Origin: Mesodorylaimus sp. YZB2_4
Lineage: Eukaryota > Nematoda > Enoplea > Dorylaimida > Dorylaimidae
Length of the DNA stretch: 64,000 nucleotides
Assembly (NCBI GenBank): GCA_030248295.1
Contig: JASANH010000882.1
Span: 372,001-436,000 of the forward strand
Reading direction: 5' to 3'
The notes under the pieces were generated by a model. It saw nothing but the letters and a program-made list of their open reading frames with translations. It was not told the DNA's origin and searched no databases. Made by a program: the position numbers and the translations under genes. Positions within the stretch are counted from its first letter, which is position 1. Every line of letters starts with the position of its first letter. Below, in pieces: positions 12,251 to 24,230 of this stretch.

Positions 12251-13093
12251 TCATAAACTCAAATTTCCACCCCCCCCCCTCCCCCGACTTCTGCGGCCTT
12301 AGTATGTCTCAAAGTCGCTCCAGCTTTACAGCAACCCACTCTTGGTGATTTAGCAATTTCTTTTTTTTCAAATCAATGCACTGCATGCCTAAAACTCGGC
12401 AGTATTGTGTATCAGGATGTAAGGAGATCTCGAAATTGTAAAACATCGAGTAAATACTGGCCCTGGCCAGACTGAAACACTCACTTATCTTCTTGAGGAC
12501 CTAGTGCGGCCAAAATCCGGATGCTATGCTATGCTATTTCACTTCTTCTCCAAACACATGATTGTGCACTCAACGGATAAGCGGCAACATGGAGCGAGAT
12601 CATAGATCATTGGATCATCATTTGGCAAAGCCGGCAATCTGGATTCTTAGGTGTTCTGATTGCAAATATTTTTGAAGAAGAAGTGCACTCTGGAATCGAT
12701 GTCGAACAATCGAAAATAGAGTATGATTTACACTTCAGCACCTCCGTTTTATCGGGTAGCCAAAATTTTGGACCGCTATCTCAAGAATCTAAGTCATAAA
12801 TGACAATATCGACAGAAATGACAGGAATAACACTAAACGTGTTCAAAAGCGAGATGTCAGAGCGCGTGATCGTTTTACACTAATCGTAAGGCGTTTCTTT
12901 TTTCATTTATGTCCTTTTTATTGTGCGAGATAACTTGATAATGCTGAAAACACATCAACTTTTTATTTCGTCATTTAGAGATAATTTTATTCGTATCGAA
13001 AATAACCTCGCCCCACCCCCCAAGAACAAAGATATTTAAATGCGACAACGAAAACAATTTCGAAGCGCCCTTGATCAATGCTGCATATCCAAA
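12251..13093. other. Intergenic, C run, no gene
   Basis: Between the VPS54 fragment and the 3' end of the P450 gene. Contains a C-rich run at about 12271-12287 and AT-rich sequence. No open frame or repeat with clear borders was seen. Confidence 0.4.
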
Positions 13094-15589
13094 TCAATTC
13101 TCTTCATTCTCTCTGCTTTCAGCTACAGCACAAAATTTAGCAGGCGACAAAGCAATATCACTTATCTCATAACTTCCCCCACAATTGCTCGTATAGTTTG
13201 GGGCGCACTGAATTCGTAGTTTTTGCATGAACGTAACAAAAGTAAGAAACATAATGTTCTTAGCATGCGCTTCTCCAGGACACAAGCGATTTCCAGCTCC
13301 GAAGAAGAAAAGATTGGCAGGACGACTGAGTCGCCCATGCTCATCTAGAAAATTTTCTGGATTGAAGCTGTTGGGGTCTTTGAATACATTGCTATCGCGG
13401 TGGGCGATCCAAGCTCCCATAAGTACGTCTGTGCCAGCTGGAATTGTGTAACCTCCTAAAATTCAAGAAGCCTTTTTGATGGGTGAGTGAACGAAGCTTT
13501 GTAAGAGTTTCTGACATCGATCATTCACTGCAAGCGAGGTTAGAAACTTACGAAAGTTGACATCAGTAGCGGAACAACGGGGAAGTGAGAGCGCTGTGCT
13601 GTGGCATCGCAACGTTTCCATGATACAAGCTTCGACATAAGGCAGACGGCGCTGGTCGTCAATGACAACTGGTTCGTCGTTAAGGACCTAACAAATTTTC
13701 GTTTTTGCAAATCTTGGTTGAGTAAAGCCGTCATTTACTTCTTTAATTTGCTGGTAGCATTTCTCTTGGATTTCAGGATGAATTGACATTTTCAAAAGTA
13801 GCCAACTAATTGTAGCACTTGTTGTGATGATGCCGCCTAAAACATTGATTTCATCTGGAATAAGCTTTCCTTGGAAATGCCGCGCAATGCGACTTCCTTA
13901 CCGAAAAAAAAATCCAATAACAAGTAAACGATATCAATATCTTGAAAGTTGTTTGCGCCTTTCGCGCTACACGGTTTTAGCCGGTCAATTAGGCGTTGAA
14001 CCGCGCACGTTATAGTGTTCTCTGGACAGACAGATTCCTTGAATCAGCCCACTTACTGCACTATCAAATAAATACCATATTTTCTCAAAATTTGCCCGTC
14101 TAGCCTGTCCTTGGTCTGATCTTACATGTTAGTCAGATGAAATTTCTCTCCGTGGAGGAGTACTCTCACTAATCAGTTGCACTAGCTTAGCAAATGCACT
14201 CTAAACTCACCAGATCGCCCTTTCGCTTCTTGATACCAACGGGCAATGTCCCGCCTGTAGCGATGGAAACTTCTTCTGGCTTTGAGCAGTAATGCGAAAG
14301 ATTTGAAAGTTGGCGAGGAAAGTAAACTAATGAAGGACAAAGGGCGAAGAGCCACGCTTATTATTTCTTCGATTTCGATGTGATCACGACAAAGCCGCTG
14401 GAACTCCGGATCGCGAGGGTTAAATCTGTGCGAAAGTGCGGCAAGACCGCGTTATATTCGATTCAACCTTGCATACCCCACGGATCCGTCAAGCTCATCG
14501 ATAGACGGACTAGAAAAACGTTAATCCTTATTTATACCTTTTCCCAAACATCAGAAGAAAGGTCGTGTAGTAAGTGAACTTTGTCGCTAAACCTCGAACA
14601 TCGATTTCAATGCGCGTTTGGTCATTCATAACATCCGCCACCACCTTGCTAATGCCCTGGACTGATTCTTTTTCTGCTTCTTGGTCTAGCAGCAGCGACC
14701 TTAACATATTCAGTGCAGGACATTTCGATGCTCTTAAAGAAACGGTGCATATTGATGGGCAGGGCTCACTTTGCAGATTGTAAAAGTGAATTCCGCAGCG
14801 TTTGCCATCTTTTCGAATAATTTGAATTGGGTAAATATCGGCAGTATTCATCTCCCATGAAAAGGGCTGCTGCAATAGATGCTAATATTTGGTACAGCTT
14901 CTACTTTGACAAAGTGCACTGATGAACCTGCAGCTCACACTACTTCATCGCTGCTCGATGCGCTTCAAGTCAATTTTTCTAGCTAAAAGTGTCGTGTAGC
15001 ATCGAACTATGAGTATATATGTACTGTATGTACTCTGTACTTACCTTTTCGATTAGTACCGATTAGTAAACGCTTGCAGCAACCCTTTGATCAAATTAGT
15101 CTCAGCAAATGGTGGATCCAGCAGCACAGCGCTGAACACAAAGTCATACTTGCTGCCTCGCCCCCTCATTCCTTTTAATGCCATCATTCAGCGATGCGAA
15201 GTAGGAGTTCTACCTGGTCTCACTTACATAGAGCATTATGGGATGGCCGATCATGAATGCTTTGCTCAACAAAAGCTTCGCGGATCGAGTCCAGTGAGCA
15301 GCAAACGACCATTGGCTTCGAAAAAATCCAGATCGTTATCACGTCGCCATACTTAGCTTTCAAGTCAGCAAAAATTTTATATTTTGGACGTCTGTCGCAA
15401 AGGAATACTAGCAAAAAAACCAAATGCCATCTCAAACAAAAACTGAAGCAGCTGGACCTTACAATGTGCGTTTCCAACGAATGGGAATGACAGCGGACCA
15501 GGCGGCAACAATGCAAAATCTCTTCTTTTTCGAATTGCATGCCAGATACATAAAAATGACACAATTATAACAGCCAAGGCGACATACAT
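13094..15589 (-). CDS. Cytochrome P450, CYP2-like, 9 exons
   Basis: Membrane-anchored haem monooxygenase of the endoplasmic reticulum. Exons: 15589-15463, 15407-15228, 14869-14770, 14732-14538, 14425-14211, 14021-13902, 13854-13739, 13687-13552 and 13455-13094. They total 1551 nt, an open 516-codon frame of normal family length. The N-terminal helix (residues 1-20) is followed by the PPGP hinge and FVGNAH. The C-helix WxxxR is WQTLR (near residue 120), the I-helix GGIITTS (near 317), the K-helix ExxR is ETLR (near 375), the meander NPENFL (near 437), and the haem loop FFGAGNRLCPGE carries the ligand Cys near residue 456. The I-helix lacks the usual acidic residue before Thr. The short third intron (about 37 nt) is the weakest junction. 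The fold is certain; the subfamily and substrate are unknown. Confidence 0.9.
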
Positions 15590-16193
15590 GTGGGCCTTTA
15601 TGGACAGAAATTTCGGAGTACTTATAAAATTTATAGTGCAGTATATCTTGACCCAAGAAAGTTAAGAAATTGCGAACAAATGAAATGTGTATGAGAATGC
15701 ACACGCATTTATCAACCGCATGTCATCAACCTGTGATCGCGCGGTGCACATGTGTACCAGTGTCAGTAACCTCTGTTGAAGGAAAAATCATGGAAAGTTT
15801 ATATTATCTGCGATACTCACGAAGGTGTCTTTGTTTAGGTAACATAGACTGACAAAAAAATGTTTTCGATATTGCTGGAGCGAGAAACTGTTTTTGCTCA
15901 GTTAGCATGCGGAAGTTTGCGGAGGTACGTACCCCAGCACTAACTGTTACTGAATAACAACTAACCAGTTTCTCTAGTATATACGGAGTCATGCGACGAA
16001 TGTGTTGTTCCTGCTTGTCGTGTTCTTCTTGTTTTGGTTAGGTGAATAGGTAGTAGAGTAGTACTAGACGCTACGTTTAGTGTGATGCGCGAAAAAAAAA
16101 CTTCATAACATTCAACAGCCGTCTAACTGAAGCGAGCAATGCACAACTGGCCTCTAACAATAAGTATACCTTTCGAATTGTTTATCGGTAGCT
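15590..16193. other. P450 upstream region
   Basis: About 600 bp upstream of the P450 start, which should include its promoter. No TATA box or repeat could be assigned with confidence and no open frame looks coding. Confidence 0.4.
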
Positions 16194-16815
16194 CCAAATA
16201 TGCCCAAGCCATCTAGCTTTCAACGTGACCACCCATCCTCTATACTTTAGCTTTACATTTGATATCCAAATATGCAAAAAACTGCAGCCTACAGCGAGTT
16301 TTCCAAAAAAATCCATTTTTTTAAATCTTGCAGAACGGATCATAAAGTCGGACATTTATTTTCGGATAGAGCAAAAAAAATGGCGTCGATTGGTTTTTTT
16401 CTCGGCTGAAATTCGACTTCTTCGTGTGAAAATAGAGGGGAAGTTATAAATTTCTCCCGCGACTTCCAGAGTAAGCAGCCCAAACCGCACTCTTGTCATA
16501 AGCAGCGCGCGGGGCGGGAAACTCAAAAGGAGCGTACTTCAGGCACTTTTAGGCCGTTAATTTCTTTCCCTCTATTTTCTCAATTAGAAGTCGAATTTCA
16601 ACCGGAAAAACCTGTCGGTGCCATTTTTAAAGCTCTGTCCGCAAATAAATGTCTGGTTCCCATGATCTGTCTTGCAAGATTTTCAAAAATGGATTTTTCT
16701 GAAAATTCCCTGTACTTGGCAGCAGGTTTTTGCATATTTGGATATCAAATGTAAAGCTTAAGTATAGACGATGAGTGGCCACGTTGAAAGCTAGATGAAT
16801 TGGGCATATTTTTGG
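16194..16815. repeat. Fold-back element, 250-bp inverted arms
   Basis: The left arm (16194-16450) and right arm (16561-16815) are inverted copies, with matching strings such as ATCTAGCTTTCAACGTG and TTTACATTTGATATCCAAAT and an estimated 80-85 percent identity by eye. A 110-bp spacer separates them. Neither arm encodes protein. The terminal string is CCAAATATGCCCAA on the left and CCAAAAATATGCCCA on the right. No clear target-site duplication was found. Likely a non-autonomous fold-back or MITE-type transposon. Confidence 0.75.
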
Positions 16816-17320
16816 CTGGTCAAACCCCGTCTCCCAGTTGGCATAAAGGAACAAGAGGTCTGAAAGTCGTCAACTTGGAGAGCACTTCAACTTGGCGCCT
16901 GGTATCTCAAGATAGGCGAAAGATAACAACCTTTCGCGACAGGCATTCGATTCCTCACTCATTTGCAAATACGCTGATGTGTTGTTGATAATCCCGTGAA
17001 AATCCAGTTTGCACAAAAAAGCACTGTTGCGTCACTATCACCACTCATGGTTGCATCGAATTCACACTAAAAAATGGTAAAGGGGTGGTCGAAAATTGAA
17101 GCTTGGTAGCCTTCAGAACGACCCTTACAGAAAGCCTGTCTTTAAGGGTCAGTGCCATGATGGTTCCCGGAACACGATGGGCAACGTTCTCTACACCCAT
17201 TACCGCACTGTGTTTAAAAACAGATTTCTGTTAGATAAGTCGTCAAATACTCTATTCTACTGTACAAAAGCCGCTCAAGGCGTACAGTACATAAAGATAC
17301 AAGGTATGCAAGAGAAGCAA

Positions 17321-20300
17321 TCATGGAGACAACTTTTTCCGTTTTCTGTACTTCTTGTAATTCAATCTGGCCAAAGCGTTGGATTCAGTCGTATGTTGCT
17401 TGAACATTTGACGGAATTTCATGCTAACGCATCTCGTTGACGCGAATCGACGTCCAATTACATTCAATCGATTGTGCATACGTTCGAGTCCCTGTTCGGA
17501 AATCAATCCTACAGTTTGATATCGTTTAGCAAATTCAGGTACATGGCAACGCAAAATATGCATTTTTGGTGTGACAGTAAGATTGTGAATTTTGCAAAAA
17601 TTTTCGTAAGCTTCTGACCATTCGTAAATTGACCAAATCAAGTAATTAATTTCAATTTCTGATAAAAAACGCGCTGCTCCCATCAATTTCGTGACGGCAC
17701 CAAGTTTGGTTAACAAATCCAAATATGTTTCACGTTCTTGTTCATGTTCTTCCGAGGTCCCATTCAAGGAAGCTGCGAGTTTTCGTGGACCTTCATCTTG
17801 CAACATTTTTTGTATATGATTTCCAACAAATATTCCTCCATGGAACGCTCGTCGATCCACTCCGAGCTCTCGTAAGGCGTTTTTGAAAGCTGTGGTTGTT
17901 GGGCCGCATTTGATTGCAACTGCTTCCTTCTTATCGTCCAGTTGCATCAGCGAAGAGCCCGCGGAATTGTCGCATGAAATAGAGCCAGATTCAAAAAGTG
18001 GAGAATCTTCTAAATTGTCACTCGACGTAGTGCCACATTCCTGGTGCGGGTCACCTGCAGCTTTTGGCTTTATGCACTTGGGACATTGCCCATCCTGAAT
18101 CCCGCTTGATTCCCCCTTGTGCCCGATCAGACAGCAGCTGGTATGCAACCAAATTTTGCACATTTTGCATTTAACCCATTGCACAGGTTTCGCGTATGAA
18201 CCACTCTGGACTAAGCAGACGACAGCACCACATTTCCCGCTTCCAGATTGATATTTTTGGTCACTGTCGTCAAAGTCCATATTGTATCCCATTTCGAAGT
18301 CCCTTTTCATGCAGGCCGATTCGATAAGATTAACCAAATGTGTACCAATTCCGAGCATTAGATGGAGAGTTGGCGGGATGACGTTGGACAGAGGAATGGG
18401 TATCAGAGGGGCTGATCTAACCCCACTGGCTTTCATTTCTTCTTCACTCATGGAATTTTGCTTTGAATAATCACGCAAAAATGCTTGATCCGATAGGAAA
18501 TAGCCTTGTTTCAAAATGTCCTGGGATATGAAGCACCACGGACATGGGCATCGCGCCGAAGAACCAGCCAGACCAAGGATTCGCGAAAGGAATAGAATAT
18601 CGCCAAAAAGAAACACTTCGATTGGCCAATGTTCAGTTGTTATGGAAGAATCGGTGTCCTGATTTGATGAATTACCCTCCATCGATTCGATCGGTCGATC
18701 CTGCTTTAAATAAACTGGTAAAACTGTTGATTTCAATTCTTCCCATTCGTCACGATACAAAGCCAAGACTTCGTTCAAATTATGATAACAGTCATCACCT
18801 TGGTATAATGCTAATATGTGAATGTTACTGAAATTACTTGGCTTTTCAACGTTGCCAAAAGTAAGAACGATTTTTGTACTATCTCCACCTTTATCGCCAC
18901 CAATACCAAGCCATATTTTCTTACCATAACGAGTATCCAATTTGAGAGTGTTATTTTTTTGAGTACGTTCAAACATTTCTTTCACGTAGGAGACTAAAGA
19001 AGGGGCGCGAATACATAGTCGTCGAACGAACGTTTCATTCCTATCTTTTATTTCGCGAAGAGCTAACATATCTTCTCGCATTTGTGTTTAAACTGCTCTA
19101 CTCTCCACTTCTTTTCGCATTTCTTTTTCTGGAGCGAATAATCCGATGCCCATTGCTCGTAATCGTCGGTCGAGTAAACGTTTCTGACTCCACGACATTT
19201 TAACCCAATGCATTAAATCTACCGATTGCGCCCGAGTCAATTTGGTAGGCACGAGTTCACGATATTCATCATCCTCGAATAACATTTTGGCCACGGGTTT
19301 ATTTTGTCTCAAATAATGACCAAGTAAATAGCTTTTTGTATCAGGTTTATCTGTACCACTCAAAATGCCCAGAAAGCTATCCAAAAGTTTTAATTGCTGT
19401 AATGAATTTCGATTGCTTGTTTTACGGAATGGTATTTTAGTAACAGGGACGTAATGATAATGTTTACGGGACGAAGAATCCATCATTCGAATTTGCATCA
19501 AATATTTGTTATTTGGACTCTGGCGGGAAAAACAGTTTCTATTCTTCAAAATCGATTCCAATTCTTGAACTCTATTCGTCAAGGAGATAGTTTCAGGGGG
19601 TAAATTTAATTTTCCTCTCAAATTCCGAATGCGAATGTGAAGATCCGCATTCGACTCTCTCAAAGAGTGAGTTTTCTGTTTCAAAGATTTCATTCCCGCA
19701 ATTAATTTCATATTTAAGCTTTTCAAATTAACTTTTTCTTCTGCCCATTTAGTGGAAAAAGTAGAATCTGAATGCGATTTTGGAGACTTGCCCCACTGAC
19801 TGGTCTGATCTTCGAAAGTAGCTTCTAGAGCAGGCTTAAGAATTGGGGCAGTATCTAATAAAGGCGGGATCATCGATGACTCGAATTGTTTGGGGATGCT
19901 TTTTAAGATTAGTGCGTCGAAGTGACCTTTAGCTGGCTCGGTGCATATCAACACGATCGGCAATTCTGGACATCCCGATACTTGCCATTTGGGCTCGATA
20001 AAAAATAATGGGGAAAATTGCAGAATAGTATATCCGCCAAGTTGTTTTGTGCGAGGCCAAAACACAAATACTCGTCGTTGAAAAAGCGTGGCAGCAGCTA
20101 CGATTTCATTTTCTCCTCCCCATTCGTGATAACTGTCTAAATGTGTCCGTTTGACGTACTCTTTAGGACTGCAACCCAAAAACTCACGTAATCGATCTTC
20201 TTTGCATTCTGAGTAAAATTTTGCAATATCTAAGCGAATAGCTTGGGCAGACGAGCAGGACGGAGTGAATTGGTAAAGCGAGGCGAACAAGCAATTAGAA

Positions 20301-20650
20301 TCAGGATAAATAATACGTTGGTTAAAACTGTTTAAAGAATAAAAAAATATTTTCGAGACGGTCTTACATACTTGAATGCTCGACAGGTATGCATTGCTTG
20401 GCTGATCTTCTTGTTCGCTCGGTTCCATCCGCTCCATGTTTTCTTCTCTCGCTGCATTATCTTGTGCTCCTTCAATCTGATCGTGAGAAGAATCTGGATC
20501 AGCATTCCCGATTGGAACGGGAGCAGCGCTAGAATTCGGTGGATCACTCTTTTTTACTTTGCGATAACCATTAACACGTCCCGCAGGTTGTGATTTCCTT
20601 CTCTTTTCCCATAATTTTCGTAGGTGGAGAAACTGCTTAGATTTTATTTC
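17321..20650 (-). CDS. OTU-coiled coil-PHD-recombinase-like open frame, one internal TAA
   Basis: One frame of 1110 triplets, open except for TAA at 19088-19090; the ATG at 19081 follows six bases later in the same frame. First Met at 20437, though coding-like basic/acidic sequence extends upstream to 20650, so a 5' exon may be missing. Parts in order: OTU-type cysteine protease with DSNCLF (catalytic Cys) and GHFDAL (catalytic His); a coiled coil rich in Leu/Lys; then, after the stop, GIGGDKGGDSTK, FLFGDILFLSR with CPCPWC, a PHD-like finger (CKMC, LHTSC, CPKC) inserted behind HLMLGIGTHLVNLIE, and TPKMHILRCHVPEF followed by GLISEQGLERMHNRLN. The second half resembles multi-copy uncharacterised animal proteins that I believe are transposon-related; its spaced D, D and E could be a DDE-type centre (inference). 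No terminal repeats were found. It may be a transposon, a domesticated gene or a pseudogene. Confidence 0.7.
20328..20371 (-). other. Intron-like 44-nt segment inside OTU frame
   Basis: On the minus strand this segment begins GTATGTAAG, has a T-rich tract and ends AAACAG, matching the short introns of neighbouring genes. Reading through keeps the frame, but removing it shifts the upstream frame relative to the OTU domain. Either it is not spliced, the first exon is read in another frame, or the gene carries a frameshift here. Confidence 0.4.
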
Positions 20651-21780
20651 CTACCTTCGCAAAGAATTTGCCGCGTCAAACTGATTCCAGTACGAAGTAC
20701 AGTATATCTGAAATCAAAAAATTGTTTCCAGTCAACGAAATGTTTAAAGACGTACTTATATTTAGATGCACATACGGGTAAATAGGAAAATAGCTGCCGC
20801 ATGTGAAGACGCAATGGAACTACAGCAGATACATAAACGCTATGTACTAGGTACTATACGTAAATTATGTTTGCATCAGACATCGCGAAATATACTGTGA
20901 GTCGATTGACATTAGCTCCTCTAATCGGTAGCCTAATTTTTTAATGCACTCATATATCTATCTATGTACATCATAATGAACCAGTAATAATGCGGTGGCA
21001 CCTCGACAAAATGCTTTTCTTCACTCAACCGTCTCGGCGACCCGTCCCAGGCAGGCAGGCATACTGTAGCCGCATCCCCCCCCGCACAACTGCGCAGGCA
21101 AGCCTTTGTTCAGGTGACTCTCGCGAAATCCGACCAACGAAGCAAAAGTTTTAGGATGATGAGAACAACAATTTTAAGCGAAGTGTTGAGCGAGCGAGAT
21201 GTTGAGCAGAGTGATTGATGGTCGTTTTTAAGGGTAAAGAATCAGTTTTCCTGACGTTGCGTATTTTTTGTCACGTCTTCGATCCCCGATGCGCCAGTTT
21301 CGAATGAGTCCTTATACGCCCTACTAGCACCCTTTTTGGAATTCGTGAAAGATCACCAGATTGCTATTGATCAGAATACATAGCGAATTACCAGAGTGAA
21401 GAAGCGGCAGGAAAATATAGAACGAAACTTATGTGCCACCGTCGTCTGTACATGGAATTTCCCTACAAGTGCCTATGACCTGATAACAAGCCCACGATCA
21501 TTCGAATTTTTTGAATATAATTATGCAAATGCACAATGTAGGGTGTGCAGATACTATGGGATTCTTTCAAGTTTTTAACTTCACCAGCCACTCCCTAGCT
21601 GAGCACGACCCCCAAGTCCATGTGAAAAAACACTCAGCAGCAACACTGGCACCGTCAGCCGCAAATTCAGCTTGTAGATAAACTTAAATCCTGGGTAGTT
21701 TAGCTCCTGTCAGCCAGCTCGCTCTAAGGTGGCTTGGGTGACTTAGCTGGGCCCGTCAGTGTGTGAACTTGCCTTTAAGC
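20651..21780. other. Intergenic, no gene seen
   Basis: AT-rich sequence upstream of the OTU frame. It carries a GGCAGGCAGGC stretch at 21050-21060 and a C run at about 21077-21085. No convincing coding frame or bounded repeat was recognised. Confidence 0.35.
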
Positions 21781-22974
21781 GGCGTCCACATTTCACCTCG
21801 GCTGCCGAGCTAACCGAGCCAGCCGAGCTGTCAGCTGAGCTGACGTGCGTTCACATTGCATACCTCGGTTGGCTCAGCTCTCGACTGGCTTGGCTTGCGG
21901 CTTGCGGTCATCTCAGCTCGGCTGGGTCGTTCACATTCTTTTCGGCTGCTTTTCGGCGGGCTCGGCTGAGGAGCTCGGTGCTCGGCGCAGAAAGCTTCCC
22001 CAGAAGCAAGACTACCGCAGAGAATTATCATCGTCAAAATCAGACGAATAAAACTAAAATATGTCTGGTATTGGTCTGCTGAACGAAGAGCAGTACATGA
22101 CCAATGCACAACCTGTTGCATCATCTTATCTTTCGCATCACGGACATCCCAACCACGCATACGTGCACTGACGAACAAACACTTTTTACTCAGGAGACAC
22201 GTGGAGTATCAGGTCGATAGTTCTGTCTCTAATGATCAGAATGAGAAGGAACAGTGACGGAACAGCACCAGTAACAGTTTTGCTGGGGTCAGTTCCACTA
22301 CTGCCGTTTTGGTAATACCCTCATCGATGCATATGCTGGCTGGGCAACTTAGTTGTTCGTGCGTGCAGTAAGTTATTTGCTCGTTTCTAGATAAATTCAA
22401 TTAGCGTGCCTTCTGTAAATCTTGAAACACACTATTTCCAGCGTAATTTCCTCGAGACCATTTCTCTAATCCTGTTGGATTAGATTGGATGAAAATGTTA
22501 AATTTGACGCCTCAGTCCCACACTTTCCCCTAGCACACACATGATGGCGACTCGCATCGGACTCCACCCGTTTTTTTCCAATTTACTGGTTCAATCCCTG
22601 AAGTTCTCGTGATTCCTAGTCGCTAGAACCGATAAACCGTTTCATAAGTTCACAATAATTCAATAATTTCATCATAATCCATATTTTTATCGATATTGGC
22701 TACTTTCCTGTTGATAACTCCAGAACGATTGTCCCAAGCTCGGCTGGCTCGGCCGGCAAAGTTGCAACTTCCAAAATTTCGGAAGCCAGCCAGCCAAGCT
22801 GAGCCAACCGCATGCCACAAACCGAGCTAGCCGCAAACTGAGCTGACCGCAGGCTGAGCTTGCTGAGCTGATAGTCGCAGTGTGAACGACACCTCAGCTG
22901 ACAAGCTCGGCTGGCTCGGCTCGCGGCTGGCTCAGCTCGGCTGGCTTGGCAGCCGAGGTGCAATCTGGACGGCC
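21781..22974. mobile_element. 1.2-kb element with word-rich inverted ends
   Basis: The two ends are inverted copies: the left begins GGCGTCCACATTTCACCTCG and the right, read inward on the minus strand, begins GGCCGTCCAGATTGCACC. Both ends (about 21781-21985 and 22735-22974) are packed with variants of AGCTCGGCTGG, AGCCAGCCGAGC and CGTTCACA. The middle has no open frame of note. Such subterminal word arrays are typical transposase-binding regions of non-autonomous DNA transposons. The superfamily is not assigned because no target-site duplication is obvious. Confidence 0.7.
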
Positions 22975-24230
22975 CTACCAACATGCAACCTGCGCTACTG
23001 CACAAGATACATGATCTTTCCGAAAATATTGAAAAATACATGCTGAGTTAATGCAAGCGGTGCACATATTCGTGCATTTTGGATATCCACAGGATTTTCA
23101 AATTCGTATCTCGAATGCGTATCTCTGCTCCCCAAAAGATAAGATATGATACTGTTAATGTCTTAAGTTATGAATATTTATTTTACACAGATACACAGAT
23201 CCAGATATGGATATCCTGTCTTGCTCAGAGCCAGGCAGGGCCACGAAAAGTAAAAGCGTATTTTGAAGGCGACCACAATCAACGAGATAAAAAATTTCCC
23301 ACATTTTGTGTCCCTTTTATATTTCTTACAGCCCCTGCATGTGCGCAGTATTGATTGACACGTCCTGACTTACGAGACCTTCTTTGTGCTATGCGTCAAA
23401 TGTCCAAATGTGAAATTCATGATTAGTTTCTGTCATTGAAAGCAACATTTTAATTCACACGTCTGATAAGAATTGTCTTTTAATGAGAGACATTAGGTCT
23501 TTTCACCCACCTAGGCCTAAATTATGCCTCATATGTCTTTTCAGTCAATCAGAACTCTGGTCAAGCCTTCCCCGTTTAATCGGTGCTCCTCTACAATCCC
23601 ATTTCTATGTACTACATATGCTTGAATGTGAATAGCCGAGTTGAGGAAGCCTGTGAAGAAGGTATACCCAAGCAAAATTATTTTTGTTACTGCAAAGGGC
23701 AGCAAGAAAGAATAAAAACAGCGGAACAATTGCAAAGAGACATTTCAGCTAGGGCTCTGCAATTAGAGATCTGGCACAATGGTAAGGAAAGTTCATAGAA
23801 AACTGCCCTAGGGACTCCATTGGAGAAGCCTTGACTCCACCCATCATCTCGCTTGGTGATTGCTGTCGACGCATTACATTTTAAAGACATTTCTCGACAT
23901 TTGTTTAAAATAAAGTCTTTAGGCAACAATATTTGCCCACTCCACGCTCGTTTTCTGACAGAAACAGTTCGTTTTAAACAACGATTTCATCAACAGGTAG
24001 GTACAGTATGCGTTTTTAAACGAGAAAATGCCCATAACTGCGATGGAATGCTTCCACTTATTGTTACAGTAGGTGACTCGAAAATGGCGGGCTGCACTCG
24101 CTTGTAACAAACAGGAAGCGAACGTACGAACGTATAAATTCAGAGATATACCCATGTAACTTTGATCCTACATTCTTTCAGCATAGCTACGATTACACAC
24201 GGTAGTATCTGTCCGAGGTAAAATACCAAT
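22975..24230. other. Intergenic, one unrecognised open frame
   Basis: Upstream of the receptor gene. A 71-codon plus-strand frame at 23583-23798 has a charged, helix-like end (residues TAEQLQRDIS) but no known domain and no clear exon partners. The promoter of the downstream receptor should lie in the right part. Confidence 0.35.

Noticed and set aside
15050-15170. Additional P450 exon (frame with GSKYDFVFSAVLL)
   Set aside because: It does not fit any P450 region, and the chain from the exon ending at 15228 to the one starting at 14869 is already in phase and of proper length.
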